This document shows positions 1 through 5,498 of a stretch of DNA of 5,498 nucleotides, piece by piece. Both the position numbers and the translations under genes were made by a program. This stretch comes from Porticoccaceae bacterium UBA1117 (GTDB lineage Bacteria > Pseudomonadota > Gammaproteobacteria > Pseudomonadales > Porticoccaceae), in assembly GCA_002313335.1 (NCBI GenBank), contig DCBC01000059.1, positions 1-5,498 of the forward strand. The letters are read 5' to 3'. The notes beneath the pieces are model-generated. The model was given only the letters and a program-made list of their open reading frames with translations. It did not search any database and was not told the origin of the DNA. The stretch's first letter is position 1. Every line of letters starts with the position of its first letter.

Positions 1-1647
1 GTTAAAGCAGATAACGGGGATGCCTGGGTAGAGATTAAAGGTGATGCGAAAGCTGCGCCTCAAATCTCAGCTGAAATTTTAAAGAAAATGAAAAAGACAG
101 CTGAGGATTACCTTGGTGAAGCCGTAACCGAAGCAGTTATTACTGTCCCTGCTTATTTTAATGACTCTCAGCGTCAGGCCACTAAGGATGCAGGGCGAAT
201 TGCGGGCCTTGAGGTTAAGCGAATTATTAATGAGCCAACTGCGGCTGCACTTGCTTATGGAATTGACAAGACTCCGGGTGATAGCGTTGTTGCGGTATAT
301 GATTTGGGCGGTGGAACCTTTGATATTTCGGTGATTGAAATCGCCGATGTCGATGGCGAAAAACAATTTGAAGTACTTGCCACAAACGGCGATACGTTCC
401 TAGGTGGTGAAGACTTTGATATGCGTCTCATTGAGTATTTATCAGCAGAATTCAAGCAGGACAGTGGTATTGACTTGCACAGCGATCCGCTAGCTATGCA
501 GCGTCTTAAGGAAGCTGCTGAAAAATCAAAAATCGAATTGTCATCTAGCCAGCAAACCGAAGTTAATCTTCCGTATATTACTGCTGATGCTACAGGCCCA
601 AAACACCTTGTGGTAAAGCTGACTCGAGCGAAGCTAGAATCCTTAGTAGAAGATTTAGTAGAACGTTCTTTAGAGCCTTTAAAAACGGCTCTAAAAGATG
701 CGGGTAAGTCCACATCTGAAATTGACGAAATTATTTTGGTGGGCGGTCAAACCCGTATGCCGATGGTGCAAGACAAGGTAACGGCCTTCTTCGGTAAAGA
801 GCCGCGTAAGGATGTTAATCCTGATGAAGCTGTAGCTGTTGGTGCCGGATTACAAGGTGCTGTGCTTTCTGGTGATGTTACTGACGTATTGTTATTGGAT
901 GTTACTCCACTTAGTTTAGGTATCGAAACGATGGGCGGTGTAGCAACGCCGGTGATTGAAAAAAATACCACTATTCCAACCAAGAAATCACAAATTTTCT
1001 CAACTGCGGATGACAACCAAGCTGCCGTGACTATTCATGTTGTGCAAGGTGAGCGTAAGCAGGCGACTCAAAATAAATCGTTGGGTCGTTTTGACTTGGC
1101 AGATATTCCGCCAGCACCAAGAGGCATGCCACAGATTGAAGTTACCTTTGATATCGATGCTAATGGTATTTTAAATGTTGGTGCTAAGGATAAGGCGACG
1201 GGCAAAGAGCAGTCGATCATCATCAAAGCGTCATCAGGATTGTCTGATGAAGAAATCGATGCAATGGTCAAAGATGCTGAAGCAAATGCTGCTGAAGATA
1301 AAAAGTTTGAAGAGCTGGTTCAAGCGCGTAATACTGCCGATGGTTTGGCGCATGCCGCTAAGAAAACCCTTGAAGAGGCTGGTGATAAGGCCACTGAGGA
1401 AGAAAAATCCGCGATTGAAGCAGGCGTTAAGCAAGTAGAAGATGCTGTCCAGGGCGATGATAAAGCTGCGATAGATGAAGCCTCTAAAGTGCTCTCAGAA
1501 GCCTCCTCTGGCTTAGCTCAAAAGCTTTATGCAGAACAAGCAGAAGCTGGTGAGCAGCCTGCTGGCGAGCAAGCTCCTGGTGATGACGCTATGGATGCTG
1601 AGTTCGAAGAAGTTAAAGACGAGGATGTTAAAGAAGATACTAAGTAA
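1..1647 (+). CDS. dnaK: Chaperone protein DnaK (Hsp70), 5'-truncated by the window edge
   Basis: ATP-dependent cytosolic Hsp70 that binds exposed hydrophobic peptides, working with DnaJ and GrpE. The reading frame is open from base 1, giving 548 visible residues before TAA. Comparison with remembered E. coli DnaK places codon 1 near residue 94, so about 93 residues are outside the window, including the first phosphate-binding loop and the catalytic Lys70 equivalent. Visible landmarks: [11 protein letters not shown] at codons 77-87; [10 protein letters not shown] from codon 101, with Thr106 matching E. coli Thr199; the interdomain linker VLLLD at codons 296-300 followed by [13 protein letters not shown]; the beta substrate-binding domain to about codon 412; then the helical lid. 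The C-terminus carries the AEFEEVK motif typical of DnaK and then an acidic tail (DEDVKEDTK) somewhat longer than in E. coli. Met at 88-90 is internal, not the start. The promoter, probably heat-shock type, is upstream and not visible. Identification is essentially certain. Confidence 0.98.
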   Translation, partial: VKADNGDAWVEIKGDAKAAPQISAEILKKMKKTAEDYLGEAVTEAVITVPAYFNDSQRQATKDAGRIAGLEVKRIINEPTAAALAYGIDKTPGDSVVAVYDLGGGTFDISVIEIADVDGEKQFEVLATNGDTFLGGEDFDMRLIEYLSAEFKQDSGIDLHSDPLAMQRLKEAAEKSKIELSSSQQTEVNLPYITADATGPKHLVVKLTRAKLESLVEDLVERSLEPLKTALKDAGKSTSEIDEIILVGGQTRMPMVQDKVTAFFGKEPRKDVNPDEAVAVGAGLQGAVLSGDVTDVLLLDVTPLSLGIETMGGVATPVIEKNTTIPTKKSQIFSTADDNQAAVTIHVVQGERKQATQNKSLGRFDLADIPPAPRGMPQIEVTFDIDANGILNVGAKDKATGKEQSIIIKASSGLSDEEIDAMVKDAEANAAEDKKFEELVQARNTADGLAHAAKKTLEEAGDKATEEEKSAIEAGVKQVEDAVQGDDKAAIDEASKVLSEASSGLAQKLYAEQAEAGEQPAGEQAPGDDAMDAEFEEVKDEDVKEDTK

Positions 1648-1682
1648 TCTTTATTTGATTAGATTCATGTGTTGTTAAGTTT

Positions 1683-1738
1683 AGGCGCGAAGTGAGTTTT
1701 GAGCGATATCTCAAAATGAGGTTCGCGCCTCTTTATTT
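1683..1738 (+). terminator. Interrupted hairpin with T-rich tail between dnaK and dnaJ
   Basis: The outer arms 1683-1691 (AGGCGCGAA) and 1722-1730 (TTCGCGCCT) are perfectly complementary over 9 bp. The inner arms 1697-1703 (TTTTGAG) and 1710-1716 (CTCAAAA) pair over 7 bp around a six-base loop. A 5x5 unpaired internal loop separates the two helices. The tail from 1731 reads CTTTATTT, which is T-rich but interrupted, so efficiency is uncertain. It starts 36 bases after the dnaK stop and ends 57 bases before the dnaJ start. It would most plausibly stop part of the transcripts, giving less DnaJ than DnaK, or protect the 3' end of dnaK mRNA from exonucleases. No T-run is seen on the opposite strand, so it is read as acting on + strand transcripts. 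Confidence 0.6.
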
Positions 1739-1794
1739 AAGGCTCTATCTGTAGCGAAAAATGTTACCGATGATGGTTGGGAAGTAATCGAAGT

Positions 1795-2916
1795 ATGGCA
1801 AAGCGGGATTATTACGAAGTACTTGGAGTGGACAGCAACGCCTCTGCTCCCGAAATAAAGAAAGCATTTCGTCGTATAGCGATGAAGTTCCATCCTGATC
1901 GAAATCCAGATGATAAAAATGCTGACGAAAAATTCAAAGAAGCCCAAGAGGCTTATGAAATACTGAGTGATACCGACAAAAAATCTACTTATGACCGCTT
2001 CGGGCATGCTGGTTTAGACCAAAATGGTGGAGGCCAGCAGGGTGGTGCTGGTTTCAGTGATGTTTTTGGTGATGTTTTTGGCGATATATTCGGCGGTGGT
2101 GGAGGTCGTGGTCGCAGCGGACCAGCTAGAGGTTCAGACTTACGCTATGATTTACAGCTTGATTTAGAGCATGCTGTAAAAGGCAAGACTGTCCAAATCG
2201 AAGTTCCTACCATGACACACTGTGATCCATGTGGGGGCTCAGGTGCACGCAAAGGTACCGCTCCGGTAAATTGTGATACGTGTGGCGGAGTAGGGCAAGT
2301 GAGAATGTCTCAGGGCTTTTTCTCTGTTCAGCAGGCCTGCCCAACATGTCGTGGCCGCGGCAAGATGATTTCAGATCCCTGTGGTGTGTGCCATGGGCAA
2401 GGTGTTAAAGAAGAGCGCAAAACGCTTTCTGTAAAAATTCCTGCTGGCGTTGACACGGGTGATCGCATTCGTCTTTCCGGTAAAGGCGAGGCCGGCCCTC
2501 AGGGAGGGCCTACAGGTGATTTGTATGTTCAAATGCATGTACGAGAACATGATATTTTTGTACGCGACGGCAGTAATTTACATTGTGAAGTCCCTATAAG
2601 CTTTGCGCAGGCGGCGTTGGGTGGTGATCTGGAGGTTCCTACGCTGTCCGGTAAAGTGAAGTTAAAGATTCCTGCTGAAACTCAAAGCAGCAAGCTATTT
2701 CGCCTACGCGGCAAAGGCGTAGCTCCTGTTCGAGGTGGTGCTCAGGGCGATTTATTATGCAGGGTTGTGGTTGAGACGCCGGTTAACTTAAGCGCAGAGC
2801 AGCGTGCTTTGTTGGAGAGCTTTGACGCTAGTTTAGCGGGTGCAAGCAAGCATTCTCCGCGGAGTAATCATTGGTTTGATGGCGTAAAGAAGTTTTTCGA
2901 TAACCTGACCAGCTGA
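1795..2916 (+). CDS. dnaJ: Chaperone protein DnaJ (Hsp40, type I)
   Basis: Co-chaperone that delivers substrates to DnaK and stimulates its ATPase. It has 373 residues, against 376 in E. coli. The J-domain covers about residues 1-70 with the invariant HPD at 33-35. A Gly/Phe-rich region follows at about 76-110, containing [12 protein letters not shown]. The zinc-binding region has four CxxCxGxG repeats with cysteine pairs at 143/146, 160/163, 182/185 and 196/199, all intact. The C-terminal substrate-binding and dimerisation domains end in [18 protein letters not shown], as in E. coli. The ATG at 1795 is chosen because it gives the canonical [11 protein letters not shown]; an in-frame TTG at 1777 would add six residues absent from the family. 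GGGAAG at 1779-1784 is a weak ribosome binding site 10 bases upstream. It is probably cotranscribed with dnaK through the hairpin at 1683-1738; no separate promoter was recognised. Confidence 0.98.
   Translation: MAKRDYYEVLGVDSNASAPEIKKAFRRIAMKFHPDRNPDDKNADEKFKEAQEAYEILSDTDKKSTYDRFGHAGLDQNGGGQQGGAGFSDVFGDVFGDIFGGGGGRGRSGPARGSDLRYDLQLDLEHAVKGKTVQIEVPTMTHCDPCGGSGARKGTAPVNCDTCGGVGQVRMSQGFFSVQQACPTCRGRGKMISDPCGVCHGQGVKEERKTLSVKIPAGVDTGDRIRLSGKGEAGPQGGPTGDLYVQMHVREHDIFVRDGSNLHCEVPISFAQAALGGDLEVPTLSGKVKLKIPAETQSSKLFRLRGKGVAPVRGGAQGDLLCRVVVETPVNLSAEQRALLESFDASLAGASKHSPRSNHWFDGVKKFFDNLTS
2057..2092 (+). repeat. Tandem 12-base repeat inside the dnaJ Gly/Phe region
   Basis: Two identical 12-base units, GTGATGTTTTTG at 2057-2068 and 2069-2080, are followed by a diverged third unit at 2081-2092 (GCGATATATTCG). 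They encode the [12 protein letters not shown] series of the Gly/Phe linker. E. coli DnaJ has a comparable [12 protein letters not shown] run, so the protein repeat is ancestral. The near-perfect DNA identity of the first two units could reflect recent homogenisation or simple codon coincidence. Confidence 0.8.
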
Positions 2917-2963
2917 GTTTAAACTGAATCTTAGGGACGATGGTGTCAGGCGTTAGATATAAC

Positions 2964-2969
2964 GAGGAG
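2964..2969 (+). promoter_or_regulatory. Shine-Dalgarno of dapB
   Basis: GAGGAG lies seven bases before the GTG at 2977, a good match and spacing for 16S rRNA pairing. It fixes the non-ATG start of dapB. A small dyad (CGTTA at 2951-2955 and TAACG at 2960-2964, four-base loop) abuts and overlaps it by one base. The rest of the 60-base dnaJ-dapB spacer shows no terminator and no convincing promoter, which fits cotranscription with dnaJ. Confidence 0.85.
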
Positions 2970-2976
2970 AGACATA

Positions 2977-3780
2977 GTGCGTAATATAGCGATTACTGGA
3001 GCTGGCGGCCGAATGGGCAGAGCCCTGATTGAAGCACTTGCCTCTATAGATGGTGTGCAGTTAACGGCTGCTGTCGAGCACTCAGCTAGCATACACATTG
3101 GTGCTGATGCAGGAGAGTTGGCAGGCCTGGGACGCAATAATATTTTAGTAGTCGACTCTGTCCTTGAAGTGGTCGGAATTTTTGACACGCTCATAGACTT
3201 CAGTGTCCCAGAGTCTACTTTTAACAACGCGCAAATTTGCCAGCAGCACGACAAAAATTTAGTGATTGGTACAACGGGATTAACCCCAGATCAACTTCAG
3301 TCTGTGCACTCCGCGAGTAAGACTGTATCTATATGCATGGCCTCAAACTTTTCAACTGGCGTAAATCTTTGTTTCAAATTGGCTGAAATTGCCGCGCTGG
3401 CGCTCGGGGATGATGCGGACATTGAGATAAGTGAGGCCCATCATAAGTACAAAATTGACGCGCCGTCAGGGACGGCACTGTCGCTTGGTAAATCGGTCGC
3501 GAACGCACTGGGTCGAGATCTTGATGATGTTGCTGTTTATGGGCGCGAAGGTCTTACCGGCGCGCGAGATCCTAAATCGATTGGATTCTCTTCGGTTAGA
3601 GCAGGCGATATCGTTGGAGATCACACGGTTCTGTTCGCAGCTGATGGCGAACGCGTTGAAATTGTGCACAAGGCGTCTAGCCGAGCTGCTTTTGCTCGAG
3701 GCGCGGTGCGAGCCTCTAAGTGGCTTGAGGGTAGAGGGCCTGGTATGTTCGATATGCAAGATGTTTTGGGTTTTAAATAA
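2977..3780 (+). CDS. dapB: 4-hydroxy-tetrahydrodipicolinate reductase
   Basis: Cytosolic NAD(P)H-dependent reductase that converts 4-hydroxy-tetrahydrodipicolinate to tetrahydrodipicolinate, on the route to diaminopimelate for peptidoglycan and to lysine. It has 267 residues, normal for the family (E. coli 273). The N-terminal Rossmann nucleotide-binding motif GAGGRMG is at residues 8-14. The conserved DAGELAG is at 44-50 and VIGTTG at 96-101. The catalytic and substrate-binding signature [16 protein letters not shown] starts at Glu153; His155, His156, Lys159 and the SGT at 164-166 match E. coli His159, His160, Lys163 and 168-170. The C-terminus, [10 protein letters not shown], is Pseudomonas-like. 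His35 follows Glu34 where E. coli has Arg39, a residue linked to NADPH 2'-phosphate binding. The GTG start is supported by the strong ribosome binding site at 2964-2969. It sits 60 bases after dnaJ, so it may be the last gene of a dnaK-dnaJ-dapB transcript ending at the terminator near 3976. Confidence 0.98.
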   Translation: MRNIAITGAGGRMGRALIEALASIDGVQLTAAVEHSASIHIGADAGELAGLGRNNILVVDSVLEVVGIFDTLIDFSVPESTFNNAQICQQHDKNLVIGTTGLTPDQLQSVHSASKTVSICMASNFSTGVNLCFKLAEIAALALGDDADIEISEAHHKYKIDAPSGTALSLGKSVANALGRDLDDVAVYGREGLTGARDPKSIGFSSVRAGDIVGDHTVLFAADGERVEIVHKASSRAAFARGAVRASKWLEGRGPGMFDMQDVLGFK

Positions 3781-3838
3781 CCGTTTTTAAAGCTCGAGCC
3801 TAGCAGTTATGTTTTGGTGAATTTTTGATCCTCGGCAA

Positions 3839-3867
3839 TGGACAATATAGTCCCTTTTCCCTATACT
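3839..3867 (+). promoter_or_regulatory. Predicted sigma-70-type promoter of carAB
   Basis: The -35 hexamer TGGACA at 3839-3844 and -10 hexamer TATACT at 3862-3867 each match the consensus at five of six positions, and the spacer is exactly 17 bases. Transcription would start around 3873-3876, in or just after a pyrimidine-rich run (CTTCTCTCCT, 3866-3875). This is the best promoter seen in the 307-base dapB-carA gap. It lies upstream of the terminator at 3940-3976, which makes that terminator part of the carA leader. No recognisable arginine-repressor box was seen nearby. This is a prediction from sequence only. Confidence 0.65.
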
Positions 3868-3872
3868 TCTCT

Positions 3873-3976
3873 CCTAACACCGCACTAGTAAAAAGCGGTC
3901 TCGTTCTGAGAGGTTAGAGCAAAACAGAGTATTTTATTTAAGCGAGATGAGACCCATAGTGTCATCTCGCTTTTTT
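3873..3976 (+). promoter_or_regulatory. Candidate transcription attenuator in the carA leader
   Basis: From the predicted start, the leader can form mutually exclusive helices. Arms 3879-3883 (ACCGC) and 3895-3899 (GCGGT) form a 5 bp hairpin. Segment 3897-3905 (GGTCTCGTT) can instead pair with 3946-3954 (GATGAGACC) over 9 bp including two G-U pairs. That pairing would consume part of the 5' arm and loop of the intrinsic terminator, so it would act as an antiterminator. A third option is a local hairpin at 3897-3920 presenting CTGAGA in the loop, followed by GG; this resembles the PyrR-binding consensus known from Bacillus pyrimidine leaders. No start codon with a plausible ribosome binding site was seen between the start site and the terminator, so a leader-peptide mechanism is not obvious. 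Control by pyrimidines is inferred from the downstream genes. The alternative is that the terminator simply ends dapB transcripts. Confidence 0.4.
3940..3976 (+). terminator. Strong intrinsic terminator between dapB and carA
   Basis: Arms 3940-3950 (AAGCGAGATGA) and 3962-3972 (TCATCTCGCTT) are perfectly complementary over 11 bp around an 11-base loop. The loop can be tightened by two further pairs beyond a G-G mismatch. Six T residues at 3971-3976 follow the GC-rich base of the stem, the classic Rho-independent form. It lies 160 bases after the dapB stop and 111 bases before the carA start. It can end transcripts coming from dapB and, if the promoter at 3839-3867 is real, also stops part of carA transcription. 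Confidence 0.88.
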
Positions 3977-4028
3977 GCAAACTTAAGAAAAATTTGCCTA
4001 TCATTTCAGAGTTATTTTTATTCAGATG

Positions 4029-4047
4029 CAATCACATAGACTGATTG
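4029..4047 (+). repeat. Inverted repeat upstream of carA
   Basis: CAATCA at 4029-4034 and TGATTG at 4042-4047 are perfect inverted copies separated by seven bases. Two G-U pairs could extend the stem in RNA. It lies 40 bases before the carA start, downstream of the terminator. It may be a weak RNA hairpin or a protein-binding dyad; no known operator consensus was recognised, and a six-base arm can occur by chance. Confidence 0.35.
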
Positions 4048-4054
4048 TGGTCTT

Positions 4055-4076
4055 AATAGATTGAACGTCAACTATT
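4055..4076 (+). repeat. Hairpin abutting the carA Shine-Dalgarno
   Basis: AATAG at 4055-4059 pairs with CTATT at 4072-4076, and TTGA at 4061-4064 pairs with TCAA at 4068-4071, with one bulged A at 4060 and a three-base loop (ACG). The nine-pair stem ends one base before the AGGAGG at 4078-4083. It leaves the ribosome binding site exposed, so it may stabilise the transcript 5' region or position the site rather than block it. It is A/T-rich, so its stability is modest. Confidence 0.45.
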
Positions 4077-4077
4077 T

Positions 4078-4083
4078 AGGAGG
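4078..4083 (+). promoter_or_regulatory. Shine-Dalgarno of carA
   Basis: A full consensus AGGAGG lies four bases before the GTG at 4088. The spacing is slightly short but the match is perfect. It decides the start: an in-frame TTG at 4061 would put this site inside the coding sequence and add nine residues not found in CarA. Confidence 0.85.
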
Positions 4084-4087
4084 TTGT

Positions 4088-5245
4088 GTGAATTCCCAGA
4101 CTCGCCGGGAAGCCGTACTTGCGCTTGCAGACGGAACAATTTTCAGAGGAACTGCCATTGGTGTGGAAGGCCTCTCTGTTGGTGAGGTGGTTTTTAATAC
4201 AGCCCTCACTGGTTATCAAGAAATCCTAACTGACCCCTCTTATGCTCGTCAAATTGTTACCCTGACCTATCCTCATATAGGTAACACGGGTGTTAATGCT
4301 GAAGATGAAGAGTCGGACACAATTTGGGCTGCGGGATTAGTGATTAGAGATCTACCGCTCTTGGCCTCAAATTTTCGTAGTGAAGCAAATTTGGACGATT
4401 ACCTCACCGCCAAAAGTATTCTCGGAATCGCCGATATAGATACCCGAAAATTAACCAGAATATTGCGTCAGACCGGTGCTCAAAGTGGGTGTATTATGGC
4501 CGGCCATATTGATGAGCAAAAGGCCTTAGCCTCAGCGCGTGAATTTTCGGGTCTCAAGGGAATGGACTTAGCCAAAGAGGTGACTACCAATAATAGTTAT
4601 CCGTGGACAGAACACAGCTGGGTATTGGGTCAGGGCTATAAGACACAGCAGGCAGACTCTGCAAAGTACAAAGTGGTTGCTTACGATTATGGAGTAAAGC
4701 GGAATATTTTACGCATGTTAGTCGATCGTGATTGTGAGTTGCTTGTGGTGCCGGCAAAAACCTCGGCTGAGGATGTTTTGGCGATGCGTCCAGACGGCGT
4801 ATTTCTCTCTAACGGTCCAGGAGATCCTGAACCTTGTGACTATGCGATTAGCGCAATTCAAAAGATCTTAGAAACGCAGGTGCCGGTTTTTGGCATTTGC
4901 TTGGGGCACCAGTTACTCGCTCTAGCGTCAGGGGCTAGGACGATGAAGATGAAGTTTGGGCACCACGGCGCTAATCATCCGGTTGAAGATATACAAAATA
5001 ATATTGTGATGATTACCAGTCAAAATCATGGATTTTCCGTTGATGAAGATAGTTTGCCCGACAATCTAGTGGCAACACATCGCTCATTGTTTGATGGGTC
5101 ATTGCAGGGTATTCATAGAACGGATAAAGCCGCTTTCAGTTTTCAAGGTCACCCGGAGGCAAGTCCTGGTCCCCATGACGCAGCGCCACTATTCGACCAT
5201 TTTATAGATTTAATGGAAGCTAACCGACAGGCGTTAGCGGAGTAA
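4088..5245 (+). CDS. carA: Carbamoyl-phosphate synthase small (glutaminase) subunit
   Basis: Hydrolyses glutamine and channels ammonia to CarB, which makes carbamoyl phosphate for pyrimidine and arginine synthesis. It has 385 residues from the GTG start (E. coli 382). The N-terminal CarA-specific domain carries [35 protein letters not shown] and [17 protein letters not shown] short connector follows [10 protein letters not shown]. The class I glutamine amidotransferase domain begins near [17 protein letters not shown] and includes [15 protein letters not shown] and [14 protein letters not shown] with the nucleophile Cys271. [14 protein letters not shown] supplies His355 and Glu357 (E. coli Cys269, His353, Glu355), so the triad is complete. 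The N-terminal residues [10 protein letters not shown] are a few residues longer than in E. coli. The GTG start is supported by the AGGAGG just upstream. It is followed two bases later by carB, so the two are cotranscribed. Expression is probably controlled through the leader at 3839-4087. Confidence 0.98.
   Translation: MNSQTRREAVLALADGTIFRGTAIGVEGLSVGEVVFNTALTGYQEILTDPSYARQIVTLTYPHIGNTGVNAEDEESDTIWAAGLVIRDLPLLASNFRSEANLDDYLTAKSILGIADIDTRKLTRILRQTGAQSGCIMAGHIDEQKALASAREFSGLKGMDLAKEVTTNNSYPWTEHSWVLGQGYKTQQADSAKYKVVAYDYGVKRNILRMLVDRDCELLVVPAKTSAEDVLAMRPDGVFLSNGPGDPEPCDYAISAIQKILETQVPVFGICLGHQLLALASGARTMKMKFGHHGANHPVEDIQNNIVMITSQNHGFSVDEDSLPDNLVATHRSLFDGSLQGIHRTDKAAFSFQGHPEASPGPHDAAPLFDHFIDLMEANRQALAE
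5239..5242 (+). promoter_or_regulatory. Shine-Dalgarno of carB, inside the end of carA
   Basis: GGAG at 5239-5242 lies in the last two codons of carA, five bases before the carB ATG and directly against the carA TAA. Ribosomes ending carA would stop on this site, which favours coupled translation and matched amounts of the two subunits. Confidence 0.75.
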
Positions 5246-5247
5246 AC

Positions 5248-5498
5248 ATGTCAAAAAGAACTGATATAAAAAGTATTCTGATCCTCGGTGCTGGACCGAT
5301 TATTATTGGTCAGGCATGTGAGTTTGATTATTCCGGAGCCCAGGCTTGTAAAGCGTTGCGAGAAGAAGGCTTCAGAGTTATTTTGGTTAACTCTAATCCA
5401 GCGACGATCATGACTGATCCTTCAATGGCGGATGCGACTTACATCGAACCTGTTGAGTGGAATACCGTTGCAAGAATTATTGAGAAAGAGCGGCCTGA
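5248..5498 (+). CDS. carB: Carbamoyl-phosphate synthase large subunit, 3'-truncated by the window edge
   Basis: Large subunit of carbamoyl-phosphate synthetase; it phosphorylates bicarbonate and carbamate using ammonia from CarA. Only the first 83 codons and two bases are present, and the frame is open to the window end. The family usually has about 1,070 residues, so over 90% is missing. The visible part is the first pre-ATP-grasp domain: [18 protein letters not shown], the [21 protein letters not shown] segment in positions 21-41, then [15 protein letters not shown] and ADATYIEP. This is nearly identical to remembered E. coli CarB. ATG at 5248 is supported by GGAG at 5239-5242 and by the matching N-terminus. 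The catalytic ATP-grasp residues and the C-terminal allosteric (UMP/ornithine) domain are outside the window. Confidence 0.97.
   Translation, partial: MSKRTDIKSILILGAGPIIIGQACEFDYSGAQACKALREEGFRVILVNSNPATIMTDPSMADATYIEPVEWNTVARIIEKERP

Noticed and set aside
255..713. Long minus-strand frame opposite dnaK, and other antisense frames opposite dnaK, dnaJ and dapB
   Set aside because: They are shadows of conserved coding sequence, with no ribosome binding sites or recognisable proteins.
1655..1680. Possible dnaJ promoter (TTGATT with TTAAGT)
   Set aside because: The spacer is only 14 bases, and any transcript would have to pass the hairpin at 1683-1730.
1761..1787. Eight-codon ATG frame (MLPMMVGK) ending seven bases before dnaJ
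   Set aside because: It lacks a Shine-Dalgarno and is short enough to arise by chance. Translational coupling to dnaJ is conceivable but unsupported.
1777..1794. TTG start giving DnaJ six extra N-terminal residues
   Set aside because: The family begins MAKRDYYE or similar, which the ATG at 1795 gives exactly; the extension has no support.
3431..3790. 119-codon frame overlapping dapB in another phase
   Set aside because: It lies almost wholly inside dapB, whose protein is clearly conserved, and its own translation resembles no recognised family.
3994..4022. Possible second carA promoter downstream of the terminator (TTGCCT, 17 bases, TTTATT)
   Set aside because: Only four of six matches in each hexamer in an A/T-rich stretch. 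It is not strong enough to list, but if real it would let carA bypass the attenuator.
3947..4039. A 30-codon ATG frame (starting MRPIVSSRFF) running across the terminator, possible leader peptide
   Set aside because: Its start lies inside the terminator's 5' arm with no convincing ribosome binding site, and translation there could not act as a classical upstream attenuator. The composition shows no enrichment in regulatory codons beyond three Arg. Probably chance.
4061..4087. TTG start giving CarA nine extra residues
   Set aside because: It would place the consensus AGGAGG and a hairpin inside the coding sequence; the GTG at 4088 fits the family and the ribosome binding site.

Overview
The window is a stretch of core, conserved chromosome from a gammaproteobacterium. 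All genes are on the + strand, in the order dnaK (5' end cut off), dnaJ, dapB, carA, carB (3' end cut off). The proteins look like their Escherichia coli and Pseudomonas counterparts, from memory of those sequences. The dnaK-dnaJ-dapB-carA-carB order recalls Pseudomonas and related marine gammaproteobacteria. Base composition looks moderate by eye (not counted), lower in GC than Pseudomonas, so a marine relative of the Pseudomonadales/Cellvibrionales type is a reasonable guess; the genus cannot be named. No mobile element, CRISPR array, tRNA, rRNA or sign of recent transfer was seen.

Layout. 1-1647: C-terminal ~85% of the Hsp70 chaperone DnaK. 1648-1794: dnaK-dnaJ spacer with a long interrupted hairpin and a modest T-rich tail, a likely partial terminator. 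1795-2916: complete DnaJ co-chaperone. 2917-2976: short spacer ending in a strong Shine-Dalgarno. 2977-3780: complete DapB, starting with GTG. 3781-4087: the only sizeable non-coding stretch (307 bases), holding a good sigma-70-type promoter, a structured leader, a strong intrinsic terminator, two further dyads and a strong Shine-Dalgarno. 4088-5245: complete CarA, starting with GTG. 5248-5498: first 83 codons of CarB, two bases after the carA stop.

How the genes work together. DnaK and DnaJ are one chaperone machine (GrpE would be expected upstream). DapB makes tetrahydrodipicolinate for lysine and peptidoglycan. CarA and CarB form carbamoyl-phosphate synthetase, which feeds pyrimidine and arginine synthesis. 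The stress unit may read through into dapB, while carAB appears to have its own promoter.

The most interesting part is the carA leader (about 3839-4087). The terminator lies between the best promoter and carA, so it would act as an attenuator. A leader segment (3897-3905) can pair with the terminator's 5' side (3946-3954). That segment also lies in a hairpin whose loop resembles the binding site of the pyrimidine regulator PyrR. This is inference from base pairing by eye, not a demonstrated system. Nothing in the coding regions looks new.
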